Assembly: GCA_030068145.1 (NCBI GenBank)
Contig: JAPJBO010000354.1
Location: forward strand, 1-64,000
Reading direction: 5' to 3'
DNA: 64,000 nucleotides
DNA from: Diplonema papillatum
Taxonomy: Eukaryota; Euglenozoa; Diplonemea; Diplonemida; Diplonemidae
Shown here: one piece after another, positions 30,301 to 41,894 of the stretch
Position numbering within the stretch: position 1 is the first letter of the stretch
Layout: each line of letters begins with the position of its first letter
The notes under the pieces: generated by a model
What the model was told of the DNA's origin: nothing
What the model saw: the letters and a program-made list of their open reading frames with translations, nothing else
Databases searched by the model: none
Translations under genes and position numbers: made by a program

Positions 30301-31878
30301 GATCACTGATCACTGCCTCACGTCAACCCGGCGGTGCGGAGACACTGGACCACAGAAAGCCCTCAGCACCGCTATGATTGGCTTTGATCATCAGCACAAC
30401 AAATCAGGTGGATGGTGACACTGGCCATATCGGCTTCTGGACACAGCCAGCAGATCCTGCTTCTGTACGACTTGCTCGTCAGCTGTGGTGAAACGGCGAC
30501 TCAAGTCTGCAAGAAGTTTAAGTCGACGATTCTGCCTATTTTATTCCTGCCGTGGTCTTCGGATGTGGATGCGGTATGCCATGCTTGTATTGTTACCTGT
30601 CAAAATGCACCCCGCGAAAACCTTCCGTGTTGTTCGTTTAATTCCCAACGTACATGTTGTAGTTAACGGACACTCTTGCCTCCGAGCGACCACCTGACTT
30701 GTGCGGACTAAACTACCCCGAGAGACGGTGTCTCTGGTCGCCTCTCTCGTTTCGAAAAAGGTCAGCGTAGCGATGCCGATGAGAACACATGCAACGTGGA
30801 TGGAGCAGCCCCAGGACTGCTGAGGCAACACCGGACTTGTTTGATGTCCTTTCCTCGTTCCCCTTTCGATTCTTCTCTGTCACCGCTTTGGCGTGCGCTG
30901 TCCCCATCCAGGACGTGCATTGCATTCCGAGCCCTGTCGGAGAACACAATTGAACAACTTAAAAGTTGGGACTCCACTAACCATCTAGTGATCTCCTCGA
31001 TGGCCGTACTATGGGCTTTCCCGCACTCAATTCTTTTGGCCTGACCCGACGAGGCTTTTGTCTCGCATTTTGAAAAACGCTCACGCGACGTGCTGATCCC
31101 ACAGGGCATCTCAAGGCCTTACCCCACCCTTATGCTCACCACACAGACTCACGCGGCAGCGCTCGGTGCCGTGCTGGTCCACAACGATGTCTGCCGGCTC
31201 GATGAGTTCTCGGACAGCCTTCACATGCAAATGCGAATTGCAAGGGAAATCGTCCCGCGCCTGACGCGCATGCAGTGGAAGCCGAAGCACTTCGAAGCGA
31301 CAGTGCAAGTGATCGTCTCCTGCCTCACGGCCAACCCGTTGCTCGGCTGGGAGGTGTTCCAGGCCGACCGGGTCGACTTCCTCCTGAAGGAACTCAGCAA
31401 GAAGAAGAAGGGCCGAGACGAGCTTCGCCTGAAGTTAGAAGGCATCGAAGCTGCGGAAAAGCGACTGCAGCAGTCGTACGCCATCAACAACTGGCTGATC
31501 GTGTCTCTCAAGCTCAAAGGTATCTCGGACCCAGTCGTCGACAAAGCGGTCGCCCGAAAGCAAGAAATGCTGAAGGAGAGACTCGCCAACCTGGTGTTAC
31601 TGTTCAGCTTGCTGCTGACTGTCCGCTTGAAGCTGAAGACCGTGCGAAGGGACGCGGAGCGCGACGGCGCGAAGGACGCGATCGTGGGCGAGCCCGCCAG
31701 AGAGATCGCGGGGCTCAACAAAAAGAGCGCGCAGCCTCCGCAGAAGCTCCCCTCCGCCGCCACCACGCAGTCGGTGCCGCCCAGGCGCCCGAACGTGACG
31801 CTCCGCCTCGAGAAGGAGTCCGTCCTCACTGCGGATGCGTCCCTCCTGCAGCCCACCGTGACGTTGCCCCCAATCTGA
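27381..31878 (+). CDS. WW and U-box domain protein, multi-exon
   Basis: The first exon begins MSEQPAARAASSHGRR at 27381 and runs to about 29000 (donor GTGAAG). After a Pro/Gln-rich N-terminus, an acidic stretch leads to a WW domain at residues ~168-200 (EYWKICYTDEREVYYFNMRT, then GESIWDHP). A basic helix follows, then a U-box at ~258-325 (DPIDFMLFVDPVVLPTSGRT; KWRDPFSREYVENRRLI). A helical, ARM-like tail follows (LEALCVIMHHHPHLRDHPCF). Likely further exons are near 29697-29817 (SAKLNILARLPWEHALFSLC) and 29944-30240. The last runs from about 31105 to 31878, containing MRIAREIVPRLTRM and an internal helix-rich region. U-box proteins are E3 ubiquitin ligases; WW binds Pro-rich partners. WW plus U-box is unusual. 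Middle exons are uncertain. Confidence 0.75.
29297..29645. repeat. 11-bp minisatellite in WW/U-box intron
   Basis: About 31 head-to-tail units of AAGGAGACCCC with essentially no divergence. Because 11 is not a multiple of 3, long frames open on both strands; these are artefacts. Confidence 0.97.
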
Positions 31879-32214
31879 GCGACACGCAGTAACATGCAGG
31901 GCGGCAGTGACTCTCCTGGCAAGTCTGTTGCTATCTTTGAGATGGCCGGCAAGAATGCGCAGAATGCAAGAAGACCTCAATCATAGCGACCTCCTGTCTT
32001 TGCAGGAAACCAAGAAGCACGAAAACAGTAGCTCACCCGACAAGTCTGCTGCAAGTTCGAGATGCCCAACTAGGGGTTGTGCTCGCCCTCCAGTCTTTGC
32101 AGTGGGTCTCCTGTTGTGCCTGCTCCTTAAGGCACTCAGCTGGCCGCGCATTCCCGCAAAAAGCTGTGATTTGTTAGAATACCCAAATGGGAGGCATAGG
32201 GGACCCCGGCATGT

Positions 32215-32338
32215 GTAAAGTATGCGTAGCATACCTATACTTAACGCTGAACCGCCAAAAAACACGGGTCAGCTTAAGTATAGGCAATTACCTATACTTA
32301 ACGCCGGTAGGTATGCTACGCATACTTTCACATGCCGG
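32215..32338. repeat. Fold-back element, about 45-nt arms
   Basis: AAAGTATGCGTAGCATACCT followed by ATACTTAACGC (32217-32248) is mirrored by GCGTTAAGTATAGG-type sequence and AGGTATGCTACGCATACTTT (32313-32332). CATGTG/CACATG flank the outer ends. A second internal copy of CCTATACTTAA lies at 32280-32300. Non-coding, probably a small palindromic element. Confidence 0.85.
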
Positions 32339-33183
32339 GACCCTGCAGTTCCCGGTTGCCTGTTTCGATGAGGGGCTGACCAGGTCCCCGATCCTCGCAC
32401 AACACGGCTCCAGCACGTGCAATCAGCCGACACGGGGCCGCAAATCTCGCCACCGTCGTGTCGTGGACACAATCTGCTCGTGCACGAAGGCCCGGCGAGC
32501 ATGCACGGAACCGACTGCGCAAAAACGGATCTGGCGCTTCCTTTGTTTGTGCGCACTTCCTTCAAACCTGTTTTGTTCATCTAACGGGAGTGAGGATAGT
32601 GCGCTGCCATCGATCTGTTTTTGATCTTGACAAATTGCATTTGTTAGACACAAAAAACCAGACACAATAGAGCCGGAGAACGCCGTAGCTTTGCCCCACT
32701 TCGCCTCATCTGTCAACAGGAGACTGAAAATCACCGGCTCCTTACAACAAGAAACATTATAAACTCGAACCCCCCTCCAACAACAACCTTCCCCTCTACC
32801 CACGAAGTGTGTCCGTGACTTACATAACCAAAACACGGTGCAGAGAGGACACGGTGAGGTGTTGAACATACCATTTTTCCCCCTCCCCGAAAAAGAAAGA
32901 GCTGAAAAAGGGGAAGGCACCGAACATGGGAAACGGCCTCTCGATTCACGATTGCTCCCACTCATCAAAAGATCATTGCAGAACGATCACCCATGCGATG
33001 TCCGCACTCCCGAAAGGCGCCGCGTGCCCTTCGGAGACTACGACGATGCGACGCGCCCTCTCCTGGCCGCTCGCTGTTCAGAACACTGTCCTGTTCGGCA
33101 ACCAAGCATTCAATACTGAAGAGAAGCAAACACAACCGGAGCAGCGGCTCGCCGCCTGTTCCCCCCCCTTTTTTTTTGTATAA

Positions 33184-33312
33184 GCACCTGCTTTGTAGGA
33201 AATGCTTGAGGAGACTGCCAGTTGCGATAGATCAAAGGAGGTAAATGTGCTGTAGCCCACACGAAACACAGGTAACCCTGGGTTTAGTGGCGGGCGTAAG
33301 CGTTCAACAAAA
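33184..33312 (+). repeat. 130-bp dispersed repeat, copy 1
   Basis: CACCTGCTTTGTAGGAAATG through GCGTTCAACAAAAA. Copy 2 is at 33918-34050, and a shorter relative is at 51066-51125 in the RPS16 intron (AGGAAATGCGCGAGGAGGCT). Copies 1 and 2 are in direct orientation 734 bp apart. Confidence 0.8.
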
Positions 33313-33469
33313 ATGCCGAAGCAACTCGACAGGGCGGGCGCGGTGAGTTGGGTGAAGAGGGTGGTCGGGACTGATGTCCCGTCCCTTTTTTCCTTCACCG
33401 CGAACAACCGCCGTCTCTCGACGGTGTTGAAGGTCGCCCGCGAGGTCGAGGGCACCGCGGAAGCCGGGC

Positions 33470-33700
33470 AGGAAATGCTCGACGATGCTGCCCGACATAG
33501 AACAGAAGGGATCCCAAGTGCTGTAACTACCGAACCACGTGTTAAACGGACGTGAGGTCATACGGGTCTACCCCTACACGACAAATCACACAAACACAAC
33601 AGGTCAAAGTCCTGAGTGAGAATACAACACACGGTGGTGTAAGCGAAGAGCAAATGAGATTGTATTTGCCCCTTACCTCTATATTTCCTCCTTCCTACTT
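33470..33700 (+). repeat. 230-bp dispersed repeat, copy 1
   Basis: From GAAATGCTCGACGATGCTGC to CCTCTATATTTCC. It is nearly identical to 62835-63060, in the same orientation, ~29 kb away. No coding content recognised. Confidence 0.85.
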
Positions 33701-33917
33701 CCATGCAATGTGTTCCAAAAATGTAAGCCTGAGCAATGAGCGAACCAACACCAAACTGAAGACCATGTCACTGTCACAGTTTACACGTCCGTGCTTCACA
33801 TGGAGATCCCTAACTCAAGACATACCAGGTGAAAAAGATGTGGATACGGTGGAGAAGGTGTGGATGCGTCAACGCAACAGTTTGGAAAGGATAGCGACAG
33901 CGCGAAGGCATATTTTT

Positions 33918-34050
33918 TGTAAGCACCTGCTTTGTAGGAAATACTTGAGGAGGCTGCCAGCTTCAAAGTCAAAGGAGGTAAATGTGCTGTAGCCCACACG
34001 AAACACAGGTAAATCTAGGTTTAGTGACGGGCGTAAGCGTTCAACAAAAA
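33918..34050 (+). repeat. 130-bp dispersed repeat, copy 2
   Basis: Same sequence as 33184-33312 with about ten differences. Confidence 0.8.
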
Positions 34051-36585
34051 AGACCCGCTTTGTAGTTGTTGTTTCTCCCCCTCTAGCCTCTCCTTCGAAG
34101 TAGCAGCCCCTCGAGTATTTTCTAGTTTCAGAACATTAATATTAACCGGCTAACAACATACTTGTGATACACGACTTCTCTCTACCCTCCTCACACAACC
34201 GCTCACGCTCCTGCAAAGAATGTTAACGTAGGCGACTCCTGCAGATAAAGTTGTCCAAATCGTAAGTTGAAGTGTTTGTTAGCAAACCTATAGAGCTCGC
34301 GCTTCTCGTGCATATCGAAGTCGGAACCGAACGAACTCCGAACCAGAGCCGGGGTTCCCCGCTTTCAGAAAGCGAAAGGGGCACGCCATTCCTTCTTGTT
34401 AACCTCGGACTCAAGTAATCGTGGCCTGATGCGGCAAGGAATCGTGGGCTTGAGTTTGTGCACCGCACGTGTACGCGAGTCGGAAATAAGATGAACGAAT
34501 CCAAAGCAGGAAAGTTTCGTCCGCTTTTTAAAAAAAAGCGAACAGCAAATCGGCTCTCTTCCACACAAGCCGCCGATGGTAGAAGCCATGGGGAGAGAGC
34601 CAACGACACGATCCGCGTTCAATTGCGCACGGAATCAAGCATTTCATCACTTCTCGTCTGGTGGTCTTTGAAAAATCCTTTTGCGGCTGGCAGCCTCCTC
34701 AAGTATTTCCTACAGCGGCTCGTTCAACCACGTCGCCTTTTGGGCCCCCCGGAAGGATGGACACCAATGAAACCAAAAGTTGTGCTGACACCGGAACGTG
34801 AACCGAAATTTCCTGTCACAAAGATCCGCTGATGATGTTTCAACTGGGAAACCCGAGACGAAGAACCTGGTTCGCACAGCCCCGCCGTGAACAACACAAT
34901 AGTCCAAAGAGCCTCAGTCCCTCATGACCACAGAGCTTGCACTCCCTTCTTTCTCTTTCGAAGAAAACTTGATGTTGACATCAAACATTCCGCCGAGCTA
35001 AGACCTTTTCCCAGGTGAAAAAAGGCGCGTCACAAGGCGTGTCTGCAGGGACGGCAATGACGTAGATTCGGGAAAGCCACAATGACTTGTTGCCGGTACG
35101 GCCACCTTGCCGGGGTTTGCCTTGTACCCAGGCATAGTTCACCGTCTTTCGGACCCAAAAAGGTACAAATCTTTGCGGCAAGCTGCGTCCTCAAGGACTG
35201 GCACACCTCCCCTTAGGGGCGGCTTGTGGGTTTGACACTCTAAGCCTCACACGTGTCGCACTCCTCGGTCCATGTTGTTGCACGGCAGTCAACTCAGCCC
35301 TTCAAGCCGCCTTGTTTTGGGTTCTAGCAACGACACGCATTGTGATTTCTAGCGCTTATTGCAGTTTGGAGGTGCGGTGTTCTAGGGTCTCTGGTTGACC
35401 TTTGTGCTATTCTCTTTTTGGCGACGAAGCGGATAGGGCAGAATATCTACTCTAGCATGCATAGACCGGCACACCTGGGCGTCAGATGTCAATCATCAAA
35501 CTCACGCAGCGTCAGTCTACTAGCAAATCAGAGGTTTCTCGACGTCTTTCCTTGCTCAACAAACAGCCACCTGCTGCTAGCCGCACGTTGACCGGTCCAG
35601 CACTATTTTTTTCAAACTCAGTCTGCTGGCGCGGCTGGAACAGTCGGCCCAGTTGCCTGGTCAAGGTCCATCGGACAATCTTCTTCTCGGTTGACCGGTC
35701 CAAAAATGGGCCGTTCTTCGTCTGTAGGATACCCCGAGAAGCCGGAACGGTAGGTCTGCTCCGGTGGGTGAAGGGGGGGCTTCAGGTTTCCACCATGAAC
35801 GCAAGAACTAGAGTTTCTTTCCCTCTTCTACCGCGCCCGCACATCTCGCTGTGGATCCGGTGCGACTTCTCACCCGCACGCCCCTCCCCTCTCCCCGATG
35901 CTCGCCGCAATAAACTACTATAGGCGTTTCATTTCTGTTCCGTATCTTCGACTCCTTACGTCCTTCGGTCTCCGGTCTGGTACGTTACGCTCATGCTATT
36001 TCCGTGTTTTTTTTCTCCAATGCACGTCTCGGAAGCGAGGCTTTAGTCCCGTCTCTTCTATCCGCCGCAGCTTTTTTCGCGTTCCCGAAGAAACATCACA
36101 GCTGCGAAACTGCACCTGCCAGGGGCTCCGCAATTCTTCCGCACTGTGAACGAACACAGAACAGCATTCTGTGAAGATACTTCATGCCGCAACGTTCCGC
36201 ATGCTCCAGTGCTCCAGTTCAGGAAAGGTTTGGAGCGCAGCGCTCTAGACTGCAGGTAGCAGGCGTGCTGCTTGTTCCAGCAGCTTGCAGCTGCAGTTTC
36301 TCGTCAAGCTCTTGTCTCTAAACGGTCTTTCTCTCTCAGTAGAACTGCGAGAACGCAGCCGAATACTGCTTTGCCGTTGCGTCCCGGCGCAGCGAAAAGA
36401 GGGTTAAAAGTCCCTGAAACCGATGAGATGTGCCAATCCTTGAGGACGCAGCACAGTAAGCCACGTTTCCTTAGGTATACCTGCAATGCGTGCACGTGGT
36501 AGCCACAAGGGAGAACAGGGAGGCGGGCAAATTACTGCGTGGGTTCACCGACATATGTTTGCGAGGATAAGTTAGCTTGACCCGC

Positions 36586-38901
36586 ATGGCGGCGGCCACC
36601 TTTTGCACGCTGGAAGGGCACACATTTTCGATGTCGATCGAGGACGACATGACAGTCGAAGAGGTATGATTTTTTAACCTTCGCCTTCATGTCCTCTTTA
36701 CCATCCGGCGAACACGTGTGAACCTTTAAACATTAGTATTGCAGGTTGTGCTGGAACTCGGACCGAGAGTCGGGGTTTCAAAAAAAAAATATCAATTCAT
36801 AAATTATGATTTCAGTGGCCTGTACTGCACATTATAGCAGTTACATGGCGCGTCACGGTGTGTCACTGCAATTCGAGGCTTTTCACTTACTCCGTAGTTT
36901 GATAAACGTGCACACCACCACCGCAAGCTCATATCACACCACCCCCCTCCGTCCCCTTGTTTGCGTGCGCGGGGCGACGGTTCCAGGCACTTCCCTGATT
37001 TGTAACGAGGTGCATCCAACACCGCGGTGAAAAAATACAGCTGGCCCCTCAAGGTTTCATACCCCACAGGAGCCGCACACTCCCCTTTTTCCTTTTTTCT
37101 GTTGTTGTGTATCTTCTTCGAAGAAGACTTGCTAGCATCGCCCACGCATGAGAGGCAGGACTCTGCCTAAACATGGACGAAAGCAACCTTGGGCACACAG
37201 GTCGTGCGTTTCTTCTTTGCGATGGTGCAGTGCTGCCCCCTTGTCGCTGTTCGACGCCGGCGCCGTTAGTTCAACCGAAAGTGCGTTCGTAGTTGTATCG
37301 TTTCTCCCCCCTCTAGCCGCCGTCGAAACACGCATCGGGGGACTCCCCTTGAGTATATCCTCTCTCTCGCAGCTCAGTTCGAATTGATAAAAGCAACCTT
37401 GCGCACACAGGTCGTGTCGCAGCTCCGGCGGGGGAACGCACCGAATGCAGCGTTTCTGCTTTGCGATGGTGCAGTGCTGCCCCCCTCGTCGCTGTTCGAC
37501 GCCGGCGCCGTCGACGTGGTGGTCGGTGAGACCGTCGAGCTCCCGGCGCCGGAGGACTCGTTATGCGTGTCGCGGCCTTTCAAAGGCGAACTCGCGCGCA
37601 GGCTGGCGGCCACCGGTGAAAACGTCATCGTGCTCGGCGGGGCCGAGCTGAACGAGTTGAACTGCTTCGTGCGCTGGTTCCTGAAGGAAGACATCGTGAG
37701 GATCTTGGAGGAAATAATTGAAGAAAACGAGTTGACGTCCGGCAACCCAGGTATGTTTTTGGAACCGGCCGGTTATGGTTCACAGACGCTTGAGACTACG
37801 GGGGCTTTTTCGCATTTTTTGAGGTTTTAGGGTTCAGGTTTTCTGAGTCTCCGGTTGGTCATTTGAGACGCGGAGTAGGGTAGTGGAGGGGGCGTGTGGG
37901 CCTTTGAAGCGTGGATGCTGCCTCTCGCGCTGCTCCAACTTGAGGTTCCTGGCTCATGCCAAAGCGCCGCCGCCCGGGTTAAGGGGTTGCGGCATCAAGC
38001 GTGGGCCAGATCCAGGAAGGCTGGAGGGGTCACCGGGTAGCGGAGGGGGTGTAGACATCGCACACTTTCACTTGTAGTGGAGGGGGTGTAGACATCACAC
38101 ACATTCACTTGACTGCCAAGGTTGCGATGATCGATCTCGTACCAACATACTGCTTACATCAGTACCATAAATAACGCTACAAACCGCCACAGATTCCGGA
38201 ATCGAAGAGCTCCTGCACAAGCGTTTGCCAATATCAGACGAGAAGCTTAGACAGCTTTGCGACATGGGATTCCCCGCCGATGCCGCCAGGAGGGCGCTGT
38301 GGCTAAACAACATGAATATCCAGCAGTCCATCGATTTCATCTTCGACAAATGTCCGGAGCCGCTTACGCTCGAGGACTATCGGAAAGTGAAGCACGCGTC
38401 TTTGAAGCGGCAAAGCGAAGAGCGGCTGCGAACCGAACTCATCGCGCGAGCTACAATCCAAGACTTTGACGCGGATATCGTATGCATTCCCCCCCTCCCT
38501 CCGAACTAACGCACCCCCTTCTGTAGCAAGAGAACCGCAGGAACCTACACACACACACACAATGGCATACCCGGGTGCTCTCACACGCATCTTCTGTTCA
38601 GGCCCAGCCTTCTGTGTAGATCTGGCACCTCGCCCACAACACGCAGACTTTTGAGCCCAGTTGCCAACTGGGCAACACAAGCGACTTGTCCGCCGCTATA
38701 GAAGACGCTTTCAGCGCCGCTCCGGTTGAAGCTGCGACGTTGCGACTCGCTTTCGAGCAGCTGACCATCGACCCGCAGCTCATATTCGAGTACTTGGACG
38801 ACCCGGTGCTGGCCCCCTTCTTCCGTGCGCTGCGAGCATCCGCCGCGGCCTTCACAAAGCCCTATTCTCCTCGTGCCACGTCGAACCCGACGATCTTCTG
38901 A
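36586..38901 (+). CDS. Ubl-UBA protein resembling UBAC1, four exons
   Basis: join(36586..36663,37411..37750,38193..38479,38647..38901) gives 319 residues with GT-AG junctions and consistent phases (0, 1, 0). N-terminal ubiquitin-like fold: ATFCTLEGHTFSMSIEDDMT across exon 1, continuing VVSQLRRGNAPNAAFLLCDG and the beta-rich VDVVVGETVEL. UBA domain at ~155-195: SDEKLRQLCDMGFPADAARR, ALWLNNMNIQQSIDFIFD, with the MGF loop. The last exon has a helical module (LRLAFEQLTIDPQLIFEYLD, PVLAPFFRALR) reminiscent of an STI1-like segment. Ubl-UBA-STI1 is the layout of UBAC1 (KPC2) and ubiquilins, which link ubiquitinated cargo to ligase or proteasome. Intron 1 contains a partial copy of exon 2. Confidence 0.8.
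37179..37266 (+). repeat. Partial copy of exon 2 within intron 1 of the Ubl-UBA gene
   Basis: AAGCAACCTTGGGCACACAG then GTCGTGCGTTTCTTCTTTGC and GACGCCGGCGCCGT match 37390-37512 at ~95%, except that 34 nt of the true exon (37417-37450) are missing. The copy keeps the intron end and acceptor. If spliced in, it would add an aberrant short exon. A recent local duplication. Confidence 0.85.
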
Positions 38902-40065
38902 CGAGAGCGAACGGGCAGCTTCGCCGGAAAGAGCGTTCTCGGCTGGCTGGCGTGACGTATCACGTGCTGGCCTGCCATACGTCGGCATGTCTGGTGTGAT
39001 CAGTTTGCCGGGATTGTGCCGGGCCTGTGTGCCGGGTAGGTTCCTGGTTCGTGCACGGTTCTTAACGGGTTCTCGACGAAAGGGTGCGGAGAGCATCAAT
39101 CAGCCTTTGCTGGCATATCGTATGCTGCGCGCAGGGCGCCGGTCATTTGATTTTGCCGCGTCTTCTTGGTCGTTGTTCAACCGAACGTGAACCCAGAGCC
39201 GCTTTCAGAAAGCGACAGTCCTGCTTTGGCTTGGCAATTCGGCCTGAGCGTGTAGGGTGCTGCCCCCCGACGACCCTCAGTCGCTGCATCCGAGTATTCG
39301 GGCGACCCCTGGCACTGACCCTTTTCATCCGCGCACTGCCGGCCACAAGCTGCCGCAGCGCCGGCGAGGAACGCCGATGTCCAGGGAGCCGTGTGCATGG
39401 GAAAATGGAACAGATGATCGGACCCGAAGCTGTCGGCCGGCATCAGCCGCGAAAGGGTCGGTGAGCACAGTCCACCCCAGCATGCAAAAACCTTAGTAGG
39501 TACTGTACTACTACCAGAGTACTACTGTACTAGGTAGTTCAGCGAACACGTCGCCACAACCCCCCTCGGTGTGCCCTTTTGGGTGCCTGCAGCTCGCTCA
39601 GGTCACGTATACCCATTCCTCTCCTAGCCTCTGTTCCACAATTCTTGCCACTTGCTCGCTTGGTTCAAGCTGCACCCAGAGCTCTTGCCTCCGTCGTCCC
39701 CCCGACTGTCTTACCTTTCTTTTGTCAGCACCCGCTATCCAAGAGTCCGAGCTTTTCGACGAGGAAGAACCCTTCTGAGGCATGGCGACGAACAGATTGA
39801 AGGTGGCTCGTGAAGAAGGCGAGCTTCGTGATGATAGTCGCGAGAACAGCACCCCGTTGAGTCCCGGGGCAGCAGGAGAAAGCCAACACAGTAAGCCAAG
39901 TTTCCTCAGGCAAGTCTGAAATGCATAGACGTGGGAGCTATACAGGGAGGCGTGTGAATTATCGGGTGGGATTCAGCACACCATCTCGCCACCAGCGGTG
40001 ACCCCCTTTGCAACTGCTGACCTTTGGATGAGACGGTGGATGCACCGCCATGACACGTGACACAT
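38902..40065. other. Intergenic upstream of the LINE
   Basis: No gene supported. It holds a near-palindromic TAGTAGGTACTGTACTACTA region at 39492-39530 and a ~90-bp repeat (39888-39972) related to 36455-36545. Confidence 0.5.
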
Positions 40066-40080
40066 GCACACACACACACA
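40066..40080 (+). repeat. CA microsatellite at the 5' edge of the LINE
   Basis: GCACACACACACACA directly abuts the first element base. The same dinucleotide abuts the 3' end at 46784, so the element sits inside a CA tract. Confidence 0.85.
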
Positions 40081-40239
40081 GGGGGAATTGAGAGGGAACA
40101 CGAAAGCCAAAAATATACCGAAGACAACAATATATTGGCAGGGTCCGGCGGCCTCCACGCGGCTCCCCCGGCCAATGGTGCGAGCACCAGCCAACAGCCG
40201 GACCCAACCCTCCCCACAATCACACTCGTGAGGAGAACG

Positions 40240-41621
40240 ATGTCGCTGTACGACATCAAAGCGCTGCCGGAAGGAACCAGGAGGGAGGCAGCAACGTCCC
40301 TCCTGCAGCAGCTCCCTTGGGATGCGTAGCACTGCCCCGGAATGGGCGTGTATTAGTGGTGCGAGCAGCCGGAGCCCCGCCGGCCACGGAGTTCAAGCTG
40401 CGCGAGGGTGGGACGTGCACCATCAGGCCGTCACCACCACCCATCAGCCGAGTCCCAGACCCCACCGCAAGGAACAAGCGGGAGAAGTACACCAAGAAAG
40501 AGTTCTTGGACTTCTGCGGGCGAGAGGAAGGGGTACGCAGGTGGGAGAGAGGGCTGCAGTTGGAGCGCGAGTGGCGGGAAAAGAAAGGAGAGAGAACAAC
40601 GGCCGCACCCATCAGGGCGAATACAACGTGGGTAGACGGGAACCAGACGCCCGCGTCAGCTTCGGCGCCGGCGTCAGTCGCAGCGGCACGGGCAGCACCA
40701 GAAGCAACGTCAGCACCAGCACCGGCACCAGCGACGGCAACGGTTCCAGCACCCGGACAGGCAGCTGCGTCGCCACCACGGGCGACACAGCTAGCTCACT
40801 TGAAGAAGGAACTTGCCGAGATGGAGCGACGCCTGACCGAAAGAGTGGACCGCCGACTGGAAGAGGCGATCGTACACCACGCAGAAACACTGGGAACAAC
40901 ACAAACTGCGTTCCTTACTGATCTTCAAAAGCTAATCGGCCAGCAACACGAGCAGCAACAGAAGCAGCAACAGGAGCAAACGACGCGCCAGCAACGGTGG
41001 ATGGCCGAGCAGGAGCAGCGTCAGGAACGCCAGCAGCAGTTGCAACATGAGATGCTACAACAATTGGTGCACCTGCAGCGGGAAAGCCGAAGCGAACAGG
41101 AGCAGCAACGCGTCCGGGAGCAGGATCTGCAGGGACGACAGGAGCAGCTGGTCACGGCAGAGGAGCAGGAGCGAGGACGGGTGCAACAGGAGCAGCAGGA
41201 ACAGTGGGATAAGCACGAGCAGCAACACGTCCGGGAGCTGCAGAAACGACAGCAGCGTGACACGAACCAGCCGCGGCCTAAGGTCGCAACGAAGCGGGAG
41301 GCATCCCGATCAGCAGAGGGAACGCCAGCCAAGGCAAAGCTGCGCCTGGCGCAGGACTCTGAGGACAGCAGCGAGAGCCCGAGCGTCGTGGATTGGGCAA
41401 CTGACGGGAGCGACAGTGAGGGCGCACCGCCATCGACCCCATCCTCATGTAGGGGCGGCCGGTGGGAAGTGGGGGACATGGTGGAGGCGCAGCACACAGA
41501 CGACAGGTGGTACGAAGCCGCCCTCAAGGGGCAGGCGGCAGACGGCACATGGACGGTGGCGTACTCGAACGGCGTCACGCAGGGGGGGCGACTACCGGAG
41601 CAAATGCGCCAAAAGATATGA
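40240..41621 (+). CDS. LINE ORF1: coiled coil with C-terminal Tudor-like domain
   Basis: The main open frame is 40317-41621 (434 residues). An ATG at 40240 begins MSLYDIKALPEGTRREAATS in another frame that stops at 40329. The two probably belonged together and were separated by a 1-2 nt frameshift near 40317-40329. Residues ~1-90 hold a basic region (KREKYTKKEFLDFCGREEG), ~100-150 an Ala/Pro linker, ~155-330 a long Gln/Glu coiled coil, and ~335-380 an acidic Ser-rich stretch. The last ~50 residues (WEVGDMVEAQHTDDRWYEAA, DGTWTVAYSNGV) look like a Tudor/Agenet barrel: the W-Y-E-A and V-x-Y-x-D/N-G pattern. LINE ORF1 proteins bind element RNA and multimerise through coiled coils; a chromatin-reader-like domain would be unusual. 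No CCHC knuckle or RRM is visible. Confidence 0.75.
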
Positions 41622-41894
41622 CTGCCGGTAACTTTTACAAAGCTAGCTTCCGGGACCGCCCCCGTAGTATCATCATCGCCCTCATCATCATCACGATCAC
41701 CATCACCATCACCACCTCCATCATCAACGTCGTCTTCAATTTTATCAGTTTCATCAATCAACATCAGCGGCGACAACAGCTCCAACACCTACGCTACCGG
41801 AGGGACGCGTGTTTATGTTTTTGTAAAAACATGGCAAGCTGCCAGGTATAGGCACCCAGCAGAGACCCGTGGTAGAAAGTGCAGTAGAGCATGG
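41622..41894 (+). other. Inter-ORF spacer of the LINE
   Basis: 273 bp with CATCATCAT/ATCACCATCACC runs at 41668-41740. No coding function seen; ORF2 translation must initiate downstream. Confidence 0.6.

Larger units (their letters stand above)
31879..36585. other. Intergenic, repeat-bearing
   Basis: 4.7 kb without a supportable gene. It holds the hairpin at 32215-32340, two copies of a ~130-bp repeat (33184, 33918) and a ~230-bp repeat shared with 62835. 34840-34990 resembles 56075-56240. 32540-32690 resembles 54490-54640. 36455-36545 resembles 39888-39972. Confidence 0.5.

Noticed and set aside
31891-31900. MITE terminus (AACATGCAGGG) just after the WW/U-box gene
   Set aside because: Only about 9 bp match and no opposite end or interior follows.
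38825-39464. Small + strand genes after the Ubl-UBA gene
   Set aside because: They overlap the 3' end of that gene or its flank and have arbitrary composition.
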